The notes beneath the pieces are model-generated. The model saw only the letters and a program-made list of their open reading frames with translations, had not been told where the DNA came from and ran no database searches. Position numbers and translations under genes: made by a program. Of a stretch of 64,000 nucleotides of DNA, positions 52,311-61,940 are shown in pieces (the first letter of the stretch is position 1; every line of letters starts with the position of its first letter). Source of the stretch: Sphingosinicella microcystinivorans (GTDB taxonomy: Bacteria; Pseudomonadota; Alphaproteobacteria; Sphingomonadales; Sphingomonadaceae); contig NZ_CP116005.1 in NCBI RefSeq assembly GCF_027941835.1, positions 1,131,501-1,195,500 on the forward strand, written 5' to 3'.

Positions 52311-53447
52311 ATGTCCGCCGCCATCGACCCGCTCGCGCTCGCCCGCGCGCTCATCCACTGCCCCAGCATCACCCCGCGCGACGAGGGCGCGCAGGCCGTG
52401 CTCGCCGAGGCGCTGGAGGCGATCGGCTTCAAGGTCTGGCGGCACGTGTGGGGCGAGGCGCCCGACGGCCCGGTGCACAACCTCTTCGCGCGCATCGGCG
52501 GCGGTGGCCCGCATTTCGCCTTCGCCGGGCACACCGACGTGGTGCCGGTCGGCAATCGCGACGGCTGGTCCGTGGAGCCATTCGCCGCCGAGGTGCGCGA
52601 CGGCCAGCTCGTCGGGCGCGGCGCGGCGGACATGAAGGGCGCCATCGCCGCGTTCGTCGCGGCGGCCGCCGAAAACCGCCCCGCGACGGGCTCGATCAGC
52701 CTCGTCATCACCGGCGACGAGGAGGGCCCGGCCGTGTTCGGCACCAAGCCCCTGCTCGACTGGATGGAGGCGACCGGCAACGTCCCCGACCATTGCCTCG
52801 TCGGCGAGCCGACCAGCCGCCACCGCCTCGGCGACATGGTGAAGATCGGGCGGCGCGGTTCGGTGAACGTGTGGATTCGCGTGACCGGCGCGCAGGGCCA
52901 CGTCGCCTATCCGCACATGGCGGACAACCCGGTCCGCCACCTCGTCAACATCCTCCACGCGCTGCAGGCGCGCGAACTCGATACCGGCAACGCGTGGTTC
53001 GACCCGTCGAACCTCGAGATCACCGACATCGCCGTCGGCAACCCGGCGGTGAACATGATCCCCGCGCAGGCGGAAGCGCGGCTCAACATCCGCTTCAACG
53101 ACGCGCACACGGGCGCGGGCCTCGTGCAGTGGATCGAGAAGGTCGCCGCGCGCGAAACCGCGGGCGCGGGCGTCGAGGCGAAGATCTCGGGCGAGGCGTT
53201 CCTCACCGAGCCCGGCGATTTCAGCGCCCTCCTCGCCGACGCGATCCGCGCCGAGACGGGCGTCGAGACGGAATTCTCGACGAGCGGCGGCACGTCGGAC
53301 GCCCGCTTCATCCGCCGCCTGTGCCCGGTCGTCGAGTTCGGCCTGCCCGGCCAGTCGATGCACAAGACCGACGAGCACGTCGCGGTGGACGACCTCCACG
53401 CGCTCACCCGCATCTACGGGCGCATTTTGCGGGATTACTTCGCGTAA
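52311..53447 (+). CDS. dapE: Succinyl-diaminopimelate desuccinylase
   Basis: DapE (378 residues) hydrolyses N-succinyl-LL-diaminopimelate in lysine and peptidoglycan synthesis. The dizinc site is visible: His in FAGHTDVVPVG, Asp in GRGAADMKGAIAAFV, catalytic Glu and metal Glu in ITGDEEGPAV, and the C-terminal His in LPGQSMHKTDEHV. STSGGTSDARFI is the family substrate motif. Length is normal. It is a single gene here, with a hairpin separating it from the convergent ppc. Confidence 0.95.
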   Translation: MSAAIDPLALARALIHCPSITPRDEGAQAVLAEALEAIGFKVWRHVWGEAPDGPVHNLFARIGGGGPHFAFAGHTDVVPVGNRDGWSVEPFAAEVRDGQLVGRGAADMKGAIAAFVAAAAENRPATGSISLVITGDEEGPAVFGTKPLLDWMEATGNVPDHCLVGEPTSRHRLGDMVKIGRRGSVNVWIRVTGAQGHVAYPHMADNPVRHLVNILHALQARELDTGNAWFDPSNLEITDIAVGNPAVNMIPAQAEARLNIRFNDAHTGAGLVQWIEKVAARETAGAGVEAKISGEAFLTEPGDFSALLADAIRAETGVETEFSTSGGTSDARFIRRLCPVVEFGLPGQSMHKTDEHVAVDDLHALTRIYGRILRDYFA

Positions 53448-53456
53448 AGACTAAAG

Positions 53457-53478
53457 CCCCTCCCTGAAGAGGGAGGGG
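53457..53478. terminator. Hairpin between convergent dapE and ppc
   Basis: CCCCTCCCT at 53457-53465 and AGGGAGGGG at 53470-53478 form a 9-bp GC-rich stem with a GAAG loop. It lies nine bases after the dapE stop and 11 bases from the ppc stop. It shares the CCCCTCC...TGAAGAGG core with the repeat at 5144-5243. No T-run is present, so termination would be inefficient or Rho-assisted. Confidence 0.5.
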
Positions 53479-53489
53479 AGGATGGCTCC

Positions 53490-56192
53490 CTACCCGCTGT
53501 TCCTCAGCCCCGCCGCGATCCCGTTGATCGTCAGGTGAATACCCTCGCGCACGCGCGCGTCCGTCTCGCCCCGGCGGTAGCGGCGGATCAGTTCCACCTG
53601 CAGCGCGTTCAGCGGCTCGATATAGGGCAGCCGCATCCGGATGCGGCGCGCGAGCACGGGATCGTCGCCGAGCACGTCGGCCGCGCCGGTGATCTCCAGC
53701 AGCGAGTCGCGCGTGCGGTGCCAGCCCGCGCTGATCGCGCCGAACACGTTCGCACGCAGCGCCTCGTCCTCCACGAGATCGCTGTAGAGCGCGGCGATGG
53801 CGATGTCGGACTTCGCGAGCACCATCGCCATGTTCGAAAGCGTCGCCGCGAAGAACGGCCACTCGGCGTTCATCGCGCGCAGCAGGCCCTTGTCCTCGAA
53901 CCCGGCAAGCGCCGAGCCCACGCCGTACCAGCCGGGCAGCATGACGCGCGCCTGCGACCAGCTGAACACCCACGGGATCGCGCGCAGGTCCTCGATGCGG
54001 TCGGACTTGGTGCGCGAGGACGGCCGCGAGCCGATCTTGAGTTCGGCGATCTCGCCGACCGGCGTCGCGGCGCGGAAATAGCTGTTGAAGCCCGGCGTCT
54101 CGTAGACGAGGCCGCGATACGCCGCGCGCGCCGCCGCGCTCAGCGTCTCCATCGCGGTGCGGAAACGCGTGAGGTCGGCGGGATCGGTCTCCGGCGGGGC
54201 CAGCGTCGCCAGCAACGTCGCCGACGTCATGGTCTCGAGGCTGAGCGCGGCGAGCGCGGGCGTGCCGTACTTGGAGGCGATCACCTCGCCCTGTTCGGTG
54301 ATGCGGATGCGCGCGCCGACCGTGCCCGGCGGCTGCGCGCGGATGCCCGCGAACGCCGATCCGCCGCCGCGCCCCACCGTGCCGCCGCGCCCGTGGAACA
54401 GTTGCAGCCGCACGACCGCCTCGGCGAACACGTCGGCGAGCGCCTGCGACGCCTCGAACAGCGCCCAGCTCGACGTCAGGTAGCCGCCGTCCTTGTTGCT
54501 GTCCGAATAGCCGATCATCACTTCCTGCACGCCGCCGCGCGCATCGACGAGCGCGCGCGCTTCCGGCATCGAGAGAAACGCGCGCATCACGGCGGGCGCG
54601 GCTTCGAGGTCCTCGATCGTCTCGAACAGCGGCGACACCATGACGTCACACGCCGGAACCGCGCCGGGGCGGTAGAGGCCGACCTCCTTCAGCAGCAGGT
54701 ACACCTCGAACAGGTCGGCGACGCATGTGGAATGCGAGATCACGTAGTTGCGGACCGATGCCGGGCCGTAGCGCGCGTGCGCCTCGGCGGCGGCGCGCAG
54801 GATGGCGAGTTCGCTCCGCGCGGTTTCCGAATAATCGGCGAACGGGCTCGCGAGCAGGCGCCGGTGCCCGAGTTCGCGGCGCAGCAGCGCGGTGCGCGCG
54901 TCGGCATCGAGCGCTTCATAGTCGGCGCATACGCCCGCCTCGCGCAGCAGCTCCGAAACGACCGCGCGGTGCACGCCGCTGTTCTGCCGCATGTCGAGCG
55001 ACGCGAGGTGGAAGCCGAACAGGCACACCGCGCGGATCAGGTCGTCGAGACGGCTGCCGACGAGCCGCGCGCCGCCGTGTGCGACGAGGCTGGCGCGCAC
55101 CACCTCCAGATCGGCGATCAGCGCCTCCGGCGCCGCATAGCTCTCCGCGATCAGCGTCGAGGCGCGCGGCGGGCGGGCGCCGGTGAGGTCCGCGTGGGTT
55201 TCCGCGAGCCGCGCGTAGACGCCCGAAAGCGCGCGGCGGTAGGGCTCGTCCTGCCGGTGCGGGGACTCGTCGCCGCTTTCGTCGGCGAGCGCCGCGAGTT
55301 CCGGCGTGATGCCCGCGATCGAGGCGCTGATCGAAAGCTCGGCGCCGAGCCGGTGCACCTCGTCGAGATAGTATTGCAGCGCCGCGCGCGCCTGCCCGGC
55401 GAGCGCGATGCGCAGCGTCTCCGCGGTCACGAACGGGTTGCCGTCGCGGTCGCCGCCGATCCAGCTTCCCGGCTTCAGGAAGCTGCCGACCTCGGCGCCG
55501 AGCAGCGCCTCCGCGCGGCGGTGCAGCGCGGGCAGCACCGGCAGCAGGCTTTCGCGCATGACGCTCAGCGCGTTCGCGATCTCGTCGACGACGAGCAGGC
55601 GGACGGCACGCAGGGGCCGCGTCTGCCAGAGCAGCGCGATCTGGCGGTAAAGCTCCGCGTCCACCGCCGCAGGATCGGCCGCGGAGGGCCGGTTCGCGAC
55701 GAGTTCGGCGATGGCGCTTTCCCGGTCGATCACGCTCTTGCGCCGCACCTCGGTCGGGTGCGCGGTGAGCACGGGCGAGATCAGCGCGCCCATCAAGGTC
55801 GCCGCGACCTCTCCGGGCGCGATGCCGCGCTGCGCGAGTTCGGCGAGCGCGCCTTCGAGGCGTTCGGGGCGGGTTTCCGATCCCTCCGGTATGATCGCCG
55901 TCTGCCGGTCCTCGGCGATGTTCGCGAGCAGCGAGAAGTTGAGGAAGCCGCGGATGAAGCGCACCGCGTCGTCGAGGCTGAGGCCCGCGAGCAGCCGCGC
56001 CAGCTCCGCGCGCCGCTCCGGCGCGTCGTCGCGGGGCACCGCGACGGAGGCCTGCCTGAGCGCCTCGATCGTGTCGAACGCCGCCTTGCCGTCGAAGTCG
56101 CGGATAACGTCGCCGAGCAGGCGGCCGAGGTGGCGCACCTCGTCCCGGTCGGAAAGCACGGCGGTGGGGTGGCGGAGAGGAACGGCGCTCAT
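53490..56192 (-). CDS. ppc: Phosphoenolpyruvate carboxylase
   Basis: PEP carboxylase (900 residues) makes oxaloacetate from PEP and bicarbonate, replenishing the TCA cycle. The catalytic His is in LTAHPTEVRRKSVID, and IGGDRDGNPFVT, MIGYSDSNKDGGYLTSSW and FHGRGGTVGRGGG are the conserved active-site segments. The C-terminus is truncated to the family norm (LTINGIAAGLRNSG). The ATG lies only nine bases downstream of the serine recombinase stop, so its original promoter may have been displaced or lies inside the recombinase gene. Confidence 0.96.
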   Translation of the reverse strand: MSAVPLRHPTAVLSDRDEVRHLGRLLGDVIRDFDGKAAFDTIEALRQASVAVPRDDAPERRAELARLLAGLSLDDAVRFIRGFLNFSLLANIAEDRQTAIIPEGSETRPERLEGALAELAQRGIAPGEVAATLMGALISPVLTAHPTEVRRKSVIDRESAIAELVANRPSAADPAAVDAELYRQIALLWQTRPLRAVRLLVVDEIANALSVMRESLLPVLPALHRRAEALLGAEVGSFLKPGSWIGGDRDGNPFVTAETLRIALAGQARAALQYYLDEVHRLGAELSISASIAGITPELAALADESGDESPHRQDEPYRRALSGVYARLAETHADLTGARPPRASTLIAESYAAPEALIADLEVVRASLVAHGGARLVGSRLDDLIRAVCLFGFHLASLDMRQNSGVHRAVVSELLREAGVCADYEALDADARTALLRRELGHRRLLASPFADYSETARSELAILRAAAEAHARYGPASVRNYVISHSTCVADLFEVYLLLKEVGLYRPGAVPACDVMVSPLFETIEDLEAAPAVMRAFLSMPEARALVDARGGVQEVMIGYSDSNKDGGYLTSSWALFEASQALADVFAEAVVRLQLFHGRGGTVGRGGGSAFAGIRAQPPGTVGARIRITEQGEVIASKYGTPALAALSLETMTSATLLATLAPPETDPADLTRFRTAMETLSAAARAAYRGLVYETPGFNSYFRAATPVGEIAELKIGSRPSSRTKSDRIEDLRAIPWVFSWSQARVMLPGWYGVGSALAGFEDKGLLRAMNAEWPFFAATLSNMAMVLAKSDIAIAALYSDLVEDEALRANVFGAISAGWHRTRDSLLEITGAADVLGDDPVLARRIRMRLPYIEPLNALQVELIRRYRRGETDARVREGIHLTINGIAAGLRNSG

Positions 56193-56201
56193 GCCGCAAC
56201 G

Positions 56202-57941
56202 CTATTCCCGTCGATGCTGCACCGCAACAGGAGATCGCGTGCAAAGCCTTGGGGACCGGCCGTCATTTCGCTCAGGGCGAGGCGAAAACGGTGGATTTCG
56301 AGAACTGTATGGCGCTTTCGTTATAACTTTGCGTGAGGGCGTCCCATTGGGGCCATCGTCCCCGACGAAGTCGAGGATGCCCATGAGTTCGCCGTGGAGA
56401 GTGGCATGAACCTCTCCGCGCTTGTCGCCCGGCATGAGGACGATTTTGCCAACGAGCGCACGGATGTCGGCAGCGGCTTCGGTGCGCGTCTCTGGATCTT
56501 CGAGCGTTTCAACCAGGCCTGCGACCTTGCGCCGATAGGCATCGGCGATGCCGGGGTGGATATCGGGGATGCTCGCCGGGGCTTCTGACAGCCGCGCCGT
56601 GATCTCGGCCTTCTGCCTTTCAAGCTCCACCATGCGCGCCTTCATGGCGGGCTGGTACATGCCGTCCTCGATCGCCGCCATGATCCCGGCGATGGCCCGC
56701 TCGACCTTGCCGAGCGCCTGCCGGTCGGCCTCGGCCTGTGCACGGTGTTCGCGATTCGCGTCGTTGATCTGCGCGGCATAGGCGCGGACCGCCGCCCCGA
56801 CCTTCTCGGGCGAGACAAGCCTGTCCCGGATACCGGCCAGCGCCCGCGCTTCCAGAGCTGCCCGGCGGATCGTACGGGGATTGCCGCAGGTGCCGTGGCG
56901 GTGACGGTTGATGCAGCCGTAGCGGCCCTTGACCACGATCCCGTAGACGCCGCCGCACACCCCGCACTCCAGCAGCCCCGAGAGCAGATAGACCGGACGG
57001 CGCAGTTCACCCAGCTTGCGGGCTCGCGCTGCACGCATGCCCGCCGTAACCGCCTCGAACCGTTTCGCCAGAACCGCTTTCTGCGCCTGCACCGCCTGCC
57101 AGAGCGCGTCGTCGACGATGCGAAGGTGCGGCACCTCGACCTGCACCCACTCCGATTCGGGATTGGGACGTGAGACCTTCCGACCCGTGACCGGGTCCTT
57201 GAGGTAGCGCTTGTGGTTCCACGAGAGCACGCCCGCATACAGCGCGTTGTTGAGGATGCCGGTGCCGCACGCGGCATGGCCGCGGATCGTCGTGTCCCGC
57301 CACGTCCGGCCACCCGGACCGGGGATGCCCTCCGCATTAAGGTCGCGAGCAATCGCGCGCGGGCTGGTGCCGCAGGCAAATGCCCGGAAGATGCGGCGTA
57401 CGACCTCGGCCTCGACCGGATCAACAGTCCGCTCGCCGCGCACGAGCTCGCCGTCCGCCGTCAGACGCCGTAAGATCTTGTAGCCATAGGCGGCGCGGCT
57501 TGCCGCTAGCCCCTTCTCGATGCGCCCGCGCAGGCCGCGATGCGTCTTCTTCGCGAGGTCTTTCAGGAACAGCGCGTTCATCGTGCCCTTGAGCCCGACA
57601 TGAAGCTCGCTGATCTCGCCCTCAGAGAGGGTAACCAGCGTCACGCCTGCGAACTGGAGGTGCTTGTAGAGCGTTGCGACATCGGCCTGGTCGCGCGACA
57701 CACGGTCGAGTGCTTCTGCGAGCACGACATCGAACGCCCCACGCTCGGCATCCCGCAGCAGCGCGCGGATGCCCGGGCGCAGCGTGATGCTGGCGCCCGA
57801 GATCGCGGCATCCTCATAGGTCTGCACCGCGGCCCAACCTTCGCGCTCTGCGCGCTCGCGGCAGATGCGAAGCTGGTCCTCGATGGAAGCGGCGCTCTGC
57901 TGGTCCGACGAGTAGCGGGCATAGAGGGCGACACGAATCAC
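56202..57941 (-). CDS. Large serine recombinase (integrase of a mobile element)
   Basis: A 579-residue large serine recombinase. The catalytic domain begins YARYSSDQQSAASIEDQL with nucleophile Ser11, and Arg residues lie in LRPGIRALLRDA and LAEALDRVSRDQ. A recombinase domain (AYGYKILRR) and a zinc ribbon (LLECGVCGGVYG, then GRYGCINRHRHGTCGN) follow, and a coiled coil covers about 420-490. It would integrate or excise an element by site-specific recombination. The last 35 or so residues are Arg/Pro/Ser-rich and look unlike a folded recombinase terminus, as if the frame runs into host DNA. It lies directly upstream of ppc, at the edge of an island. Confidence 0.88.
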   Translation of the reverse strand: MIRVALYARYSSDQQSAASIEDQLRICRERAEREGWAAVQTYEDAAISGASITLRPGIRALLRDAERGAFDVVLAEALDRVSRDQADVATLYKHLQFAGVTLVTLSEGEISELHVGLKGTMNALFLKDLAKKTHRGLRGRIEKGLAASRAAYGYKILRRLTADGELVRGERTVDPVEAEVVRRIFRAFACGTSPRAIARDLNAEGIPGPGGRTWRDTTIRGHAACGTGILNNALYAGVLSWNHKRYLKDPVTGRKVSRPNPESEWVQVEVPHLRIVDDALWQAVQAQKAVLAKRFEAVTAGMRAARARKLGELRRPVYLLSGLLECGVCGGVYGIVVKGRYGCINRHRHGTCGNPRTIRRAALEARALAGIRDRLVSPEKVGAAVRAYAAQINDANREHRAQAEADRQALGKVERAIAGIMAAIEDGMYQPAMKARMVELERQKAEITARLSEAPASIPDIHPGIADAYRRKVAGLVETLEDPETRTEAAADIRALVGKIVLMPGDKRGEVHATLHGELMGILDFVGDDGPNGTPSRKVITKAPYSSRNPPFSPRPERNDGRSPRLCTRSPVAVQHRRE

Positions 57942-58040
57942 GATAACGATCTCCCCACGCCGTCCCGGGCACCGGCCGGCAATGCTGTGGGCGCAGAACC
58001 TGTCCAGGCGACACGGACGCGACGATGACCGGCGTTTGTG

Positions 58041-58193
58041 CTATTCCTGCGCGCGTCGTGCACGGATATGCTCGCGGGCGATCTGGCGTCCGACCGCCTC
58101 GGCGATACGGATAAGAGCAGCGTCGACCTCATGGGCTTCGATGACAAGCCGGGCGTCATCATTCGTAGGGCACGCCTCATGAATGCGGCACAC
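58041..58193 (-). CDS. Possible small protein upstream of recombinase
   Basis: A 50-residue frame starting at GTG 58193 and ending 100 bases before the recombinase start. The C-terminal half is helical and Ala/Arg-rich (DAALIRIAEAVGRQIAREH), the sort of small basic protein often seen beside site-specific recombinases. The ribosome-binding site is weak and no family is recognised. It could be a recombination accessory protein or not expressed. Confidence 0.3.
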   Translation of the reverse strand: MCRIHEACPTNDDARLVIEAHEVDAALIRIAEAVGRQIAREHIRARRAQE

Positions 58194-58382
58194 ACCATCC
58201 CGCCGCAGCGCCATGCTGCCGTGGGGGCTGGTGCGGGATGTGCGCCTGGCGTCCATCCCCAAGTGTCTATGCGCGCTGGAAATCCGCAACCAGAGGGGTC
58301 GTGTGAACCCGGTACGTCCGATAGACCGGGCCGGAACGAACCTATCGGGCTGCGAGCCCTGTCTTGTGCAATTAATTGCAAA

Positions 58383-58946
58383 TCATGCATCCTCATCCCG
58401 AAACCTCCGGACGTCCCGGTAACGGGAGAGAGCGGTCAGCCGTCGAGCCTCGAAGGCCGACTGCACCGCCGCATGGGCGCGAACGCCGTTCGCCAGGATA
58501 TAGTATTTATGCGCGGTCTGATGGTCGGCATGGCCGAGCAGGTCGGACACCAGCGCCACCATATCGGGATCATGGTCGACGAAACTGGTCGCAGCGATGC
58601 TGCGGCCAAGGTGCGGCCAGATGGGACGACCGAAGGCATCCTGAGTGCGTTTCTCGATCTGGGCGCGGATCGGCCCGTCGTCCATCGGTTTGCCCCATCG
58701 GTCGATCCACAGCCGATCAGTCCTCGCGTCATTGCCGCGTGCCAACAGCCTGCGCCGGTGGTCGCGCAGCCAGATGTCGATATAGGGGCTGAGCGCCGGC
58801 GACAGTTCCGCCTGATAGGGATGAGCGGTCTTGGTCTCTTCCTCGGTGAAGAAGAGCCAATAACGGTCGCCATCGAACAGCAGATGTCTGCCGATCTCGA
58901 TGGCTGTCAGGTTGGCAAGCCGCAGGATCGGGCAACTGGCAAGGAC
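58383..58946 (-). pseudogene. Tyrosine site-specific integrase, 5' truncated by IS21 element
   Basis: About 188 codons of the catalytic domain of a phage-type integrase. Recognisable parts are ILRLANLTAIEIGRHL (Arg I region), WPHLGRSIAATSF (the H-x-x-R box) and LLGHADHQTAHKYYI (His and the nucleophilic Tyr). The N-terminal DNA-binding half is absent: similarity stops exactly at base 58947, where the IS left end begins. The frame stays open for another 49 codons into the IS, but that part is IS sequence. It is a remnant of a second mobile element beside the serine recombinase. Confidence 0.8.
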
Positions 58947-59124
58947 TGTCAAACGGCGTTCAAAAGGGACCCCCGATCGGCGTCGAAGAGGGACCCCCTT
59001 TTCGGATAATATGATGCTGGTTTGTTGAAGATGGCCTTGCGCTGCGTGCGGCGGAGGGCGGGCGTAGCCCGACCGGAGGCGCGCGCAGCGCAAGATAGAT
59101 TTTTGAAGGCGCCGAAGGTGGCTG

Positions 59125-59856
59125 TCAGCTGCGGTTTTTGAAGCGCCAGCTGTCGTTGCCCGTCTCGACGATATCGCAGTGGTGGGTGACGCGGTCGAGC
59201 AGCGCCGTGGTCATCTTGGGATCGCCGAACACGGTCGGCCATTCGCCGAAGGCGAGGTTCGTGGTGATGATGACGCTGGTCCGCTCATAAAGCTTGCTGA
59301 TGAGGTGGAACAGCAACTGCCCTCCCGAGCGGGCGAACGGCAGATAACCGAGCTCGTCGAGCACGATCAGGTCGAGCCGCGACAGCTGCGCCGCCAGGGT
59401 CCCGCCTTTGCCGATCCGGGTCTCCTCTTCGAGGCGTGTCACCAGATCGACGGTGTTGAAGTAGCGGGCGCGAGCGCCCCTTCGCACGACATTGGCGGTG
59501 ATCGCGATGGCGAGGTGGGTCTTGCCTGTCCCCGTGCCGCCGACCAGCACGATATTGCGGCGAGGCGGGAGGAAGGAGCCATCGTGAAGGGAGCGGATCA
59601 TCTCCTCATTGATCGGTGTGCCCTCGAAGCTGAACCGCTCCAGGTCCTTCACCACGGGCAGCCTCGCAGCCGTCATCCGATAGCGGATGGAGGCTGCATC
59701 CCGGTGGGTCGCCTCAGCACGGAGCAGGTCGGTCAGTATCTCCATGGTGGTGCGCTTGCGCTGGAGGCCGGTGGTGACCGCCTCGTCGAACGCCGCCGCC
59801 ATGCCCTTGAGTCCGAGGCCGCGCATCGTGTCGATCATATCATGCCGCTGCATCAT
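59125..59856 (-). CDS. istB: IS21-family helper ATPase IstB
   Basis: An AAA+ ATPase of 243 residues that helps the IstA transposase choose and capture target DNA. Walker A is [16 protein letters not shown], and Walker B is [24 protein letters not shown] is the sensor region typical of IstB/DnaC-like proteins. The ATG at 59856 is preferred, with the start of the frame at 59883 as an alternative. Its 5' end overlaps the istA stop, the normal arrangement for coupled translation in IS21. Confidence 0.93.
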   Translation of the reverse strand: MMQRHDMIDTMRGLGLKGMAAAFDEAVTTGLQRKRTTMEILTDLLRAEATHRDAASIRYRMTAARLPVVKDLERFSFEGTPINEEMIRSLHDGSFLPPRRNIVLVGGTGTGKTHLAIAITANVVRRGARARYFNTVDLVTRLEEETRIGKGGTLAAQLSRLDLIVLDELGYLPFARSGGQLLFHLISKLYERTSVIITTNLAFGEWPTVFGDPKMTTALLDRVTHHCDIVETGNDSWRFKNRS

Positions 59857-61354
59857 AGCCTCGCAGCAGATCATAGCGGGCACAGTCGGCGAGCGGAGGA
59901 TGCTGCAGCATCCGGTCTTCCGAAGTGACGATGCTGTGGGGTGTCGCCGGCTCGCGGCGCCGGGAGAGGATGTTGAGGATCAGCTCGTCGCTGGCCGTTC
60001 CGTTCGCCAACGCTTCGCGCACGGCAGCCTCTACCGGCTCCAGGCCATCGGTGAGCACCGCCGAGAGGACCCGCACGAACCTGCGATCGGCCTCGTCCCC
60101 GGTGCCGAGCCTTCGCCGTAATCGGTGCAGGGCGGGCGGCAGATCCCAGTCCTGGAACGGTGCGCCGTTACGCAGCGCGCCGGGCTTGTGCGCGAGGACC
60201 GGCAGATAATGCCAGGGATCGTATATCGTGCGGTTCCGACCGAAGTGGCGCTCATGCTCCCCGACGATCGCATCGCCGCAGCGTATGACGATGCGATCGG
60301 CATAGGAGCGCACCTGAACGGTCCGGCGTGCGGCCGTCGACATGACCGAGTAGCGGTTGCGATCGAAGCTGATGAGGCAGGTGCCGGTGACGGCATGCTC
60401 GCTCTCATGGAAGCCGTCGAACGGTGCCAGGATCGGCTGCAGGGCCGGTCGCTCCATATCCAGCGCCTCGGCGACGGTAATATCCCCGCGTTCGGGATGG
60501 GCATGATGCTCGGCCCAGCGCCGGCACTCGGCCTCCAGCCACCCGTTGAGCTCGGCCAGGCTGGCGAACCGGAGTCGCGGCTGGAAGAAGCGGCCTCGGA
60601 TCGTCTGGACCTGCTGCTCGACCTGGCCCTTCTCCCATCCCGCCGCCGGCGAGCAGGCGGTCGGCTCGACCATGTAATGATCGGTCATGATCAGGAAGCG
60701 GCGGTTGAACACACGCTCCTTGCCGGTGAACACGGCCGTCACCGCCGTCTTCATATTATCGTAGATACCGCGTCGCGGCACACCGCCGAAGAACGCGAAC
60801 GCCCGGGCATGGGCATCGAACAGCATCTCCTGGCCCTCGCGCGGATAGGCCCGGACATAGGGTGCGCGCGAGTCGCAGAGACGCATATGCGCCACCTTCA
60901 CCCGCATCGGCTTGCCGGCGATCTCCACATCCTCGTGGCTCCAGTCGAACTGGTAGGCCTCACCCGGCTGGAAGGTCATCGGGATGAACGCCGGTGCGCC
61001 TTCGCCAGCATCCTTCCGCCGCGCAGCACGCCAGCGCGCCGCATAGCGGCGCACCGCATCATAGGATCCATCGAACCCCTCGCGCACCAGCAGGTCATGG
61101 ATACGCGTCATCCGTAGCCGATCGCGGCGGCCGCGACCTTCGTTCTCCTCAAGCAGCGCATCGAGACGATCCTGATAAGGACCGATCCGCGGCAGCGGCT
61201 GGACTTTGCGCTGATAGTTGAACGCCGCCTCCGGCGACCGGATCGCTTTGCGGACGACCTTCCGCGACAAACGAAGGTCACGAGCGATCGCCTTGATCGC
61301 CTTACCCGCTGCATGCTCACGCCGAATCCGAACCACTGTCTCCACGATCAACAT
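59840..61354 (-). CDS. istA: IS21-family transposase IstA
   Basis: A 504-residue DDE transposase. The N-terminal HTH is [20 protein letters not shown]. The catalytic triad is in [14 protein letters not shown] (first Asp), [11 protein letters not shown] (second Asp) and [13 protein letters not shown] (Glu), and a C-terminal beta-barrel domain follows. It cuts and joins the IS ends together with IstB. All domains are present and no frameshift is seen, so this copy should be capable of transposition. Confidence 0.94.
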   Translation of the reverse strand: MLIVETVVRIRREHAAGKAIKAIARDLRLSRKVVRKAIRSPEAAFNYQRKVQPLPRIGPYQDRLDALLEENEGRGRRDRLRMTRIHDLLVREGFDGSYDAVRRYAARWRAARRKDAGEGAPAFIPMTFQPGEAYQFDWSHEDVEIAGKPMRVKVAHMRLCDSRAPYVRAYPREGQEMLFDAHARAFAFFGGVPRRGIYDNMKTAVTAVFTGKERVFNRRFLIMTDHYMVEPTACSPAAGWEKGQVEQQVQTIRGRFFQPRLRFASLAELNGWLEAECRRWAEHHAHPERGDITVAEALDMERPALQPILAPFDGFHESEHAVTGTCLISFDRNRYSVMSTAARRTVQVRSYADRIVIRCGDAIVGEHERHFGRNRTIYDPWHYLPVLAHKPGALRNGAPFQDWDLPPALHRLRRRLGTGDEADRRFVRVLSAVLTDGLEPVEAAVREALANGTASDELILNILSRRREPATPHSIVTSEDRMLQHPPLADCARYDLLRGYDAAA

Positions 61355-61472
61355 CCCGTTCTCGCCAACTGATCAAAACCAGTCGGCCGACTAAATCCCC
61401 GGGATGAAGGGGTCCTTTTTGCACGCCGATCACCCCACGAAGGGGGTGCCTATTGCACGCTGATCCTCAATT

Positions 61473-61880
61473 ATGACCGTAACAGCAACGGACGAGGATC
61501 GCGCTCGCTGGGCCGAAGAAGAAAAGAAGCGCAAGGCTGAACGGGAAGCACAACAGGCTAGGGAGGCTGCCGAAAAAGCCGCTGCCGAAGCCGCCCGCAG
61601 GCAGGAAGAAGAGAAGCAGGCCCAAAAGGAAGCCCAGTTCAAGTGTGCTTCTTCATGGGACGGGTCAATCCAAGGCATAGAGTATGCCATCGCGGCAAAG
61701 CTACGCGATCCCGACAGCTTTCAGCACATTGAAACCAGCATCGGTCCCGTTCAGGAAAACGGCACCCAGTTGTTTGTCATGAAATACCGTGCCCGCAACG
61801 GGTTTGGAGGCCTCAATATCGGAACGGCGATCGGTGCGCTGCGGAATTCAGACTGCGAGATTCTCGAACTCGCCGTCTAA
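61473..61880 (+). CDS. Hypothetical coiled-coil protein adjoining IS end
   Basis: A 135-residue protein that starts four bases after the IS right end. The first 55 residues are a charged helix rich in Glu, Lys, Arg and Ala (EEEKKRKAEREAQQ). The rest carries a domain I recall from many short proteins of unknown function (SSWDGSIQGIEYAIAAKLRD, then YRARNGFGGLNIG). In those proteins a longer N-terminus, often membrane-bound, is usual, so the IS may have removed the original start. No ribosome-binding site is visible. Whether it is expressed is uncertain. Confidence 0.5.
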   Translation: MTVTATDEDRARWAEEEKKRKAEREAQQAREAAEKAAAEAARRQEEEKQAQKEAQFKCASSWDGSIQGIEYAIAAKLRDPDSFQHIETSIGPVQENGTQLFVMKYRARNGFGGLNIGTAIGALRNSDCEILELAV

Positions 61881-61940
61881 GGGTGACCGCCGGACATGCT
61901 GCTGCTTGTATAGTTCACAGACCAAACCTGCAGCAGAGCC

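Larger units (their letters stand above)
58947..61469 (-). mobile_element. IS21-family insertion sequence, complete
   Basis: About 2.52 kb, with istA and istB in the usual order on the minus strand. The proposed ends begin TGTCAAACGGCG (58947, left) and TGAGGATCAGCG (reverse complement from 61469, right); over 28 bases about 19 match, including CAA-AGG-ACCCCC. Sub-terminal copies of GATCGGCGT near a GGGACCCC block occur at both ends, as is typical for IS21 multiple transposase sites. The ends read TG...CA. No direct target duplication is evident (flanks AAGGAC and TTATGA), which suggests a later deletion or rearrangement. Confidence 0.82.

Noticed and set aside
53535-56336. 933-codon plus-strand frame opposite ppc
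   Set aside because: The ppc frame is unmistakable, and the plus frame is Arg/Ala/Gly-rich shadow sequence.
58038-59009. Plus-strand frame of 323 codons across the integrase remnant and IS left end
   Set aside because: It crosses the IS boundary and lies antisense to recognisable integrase sequence.
58947-59093. Extension of the integrase frame into the IS
   Set aside because: The in-frame codons are IS terminal sequence, and similarity to integrases stops at the junction.
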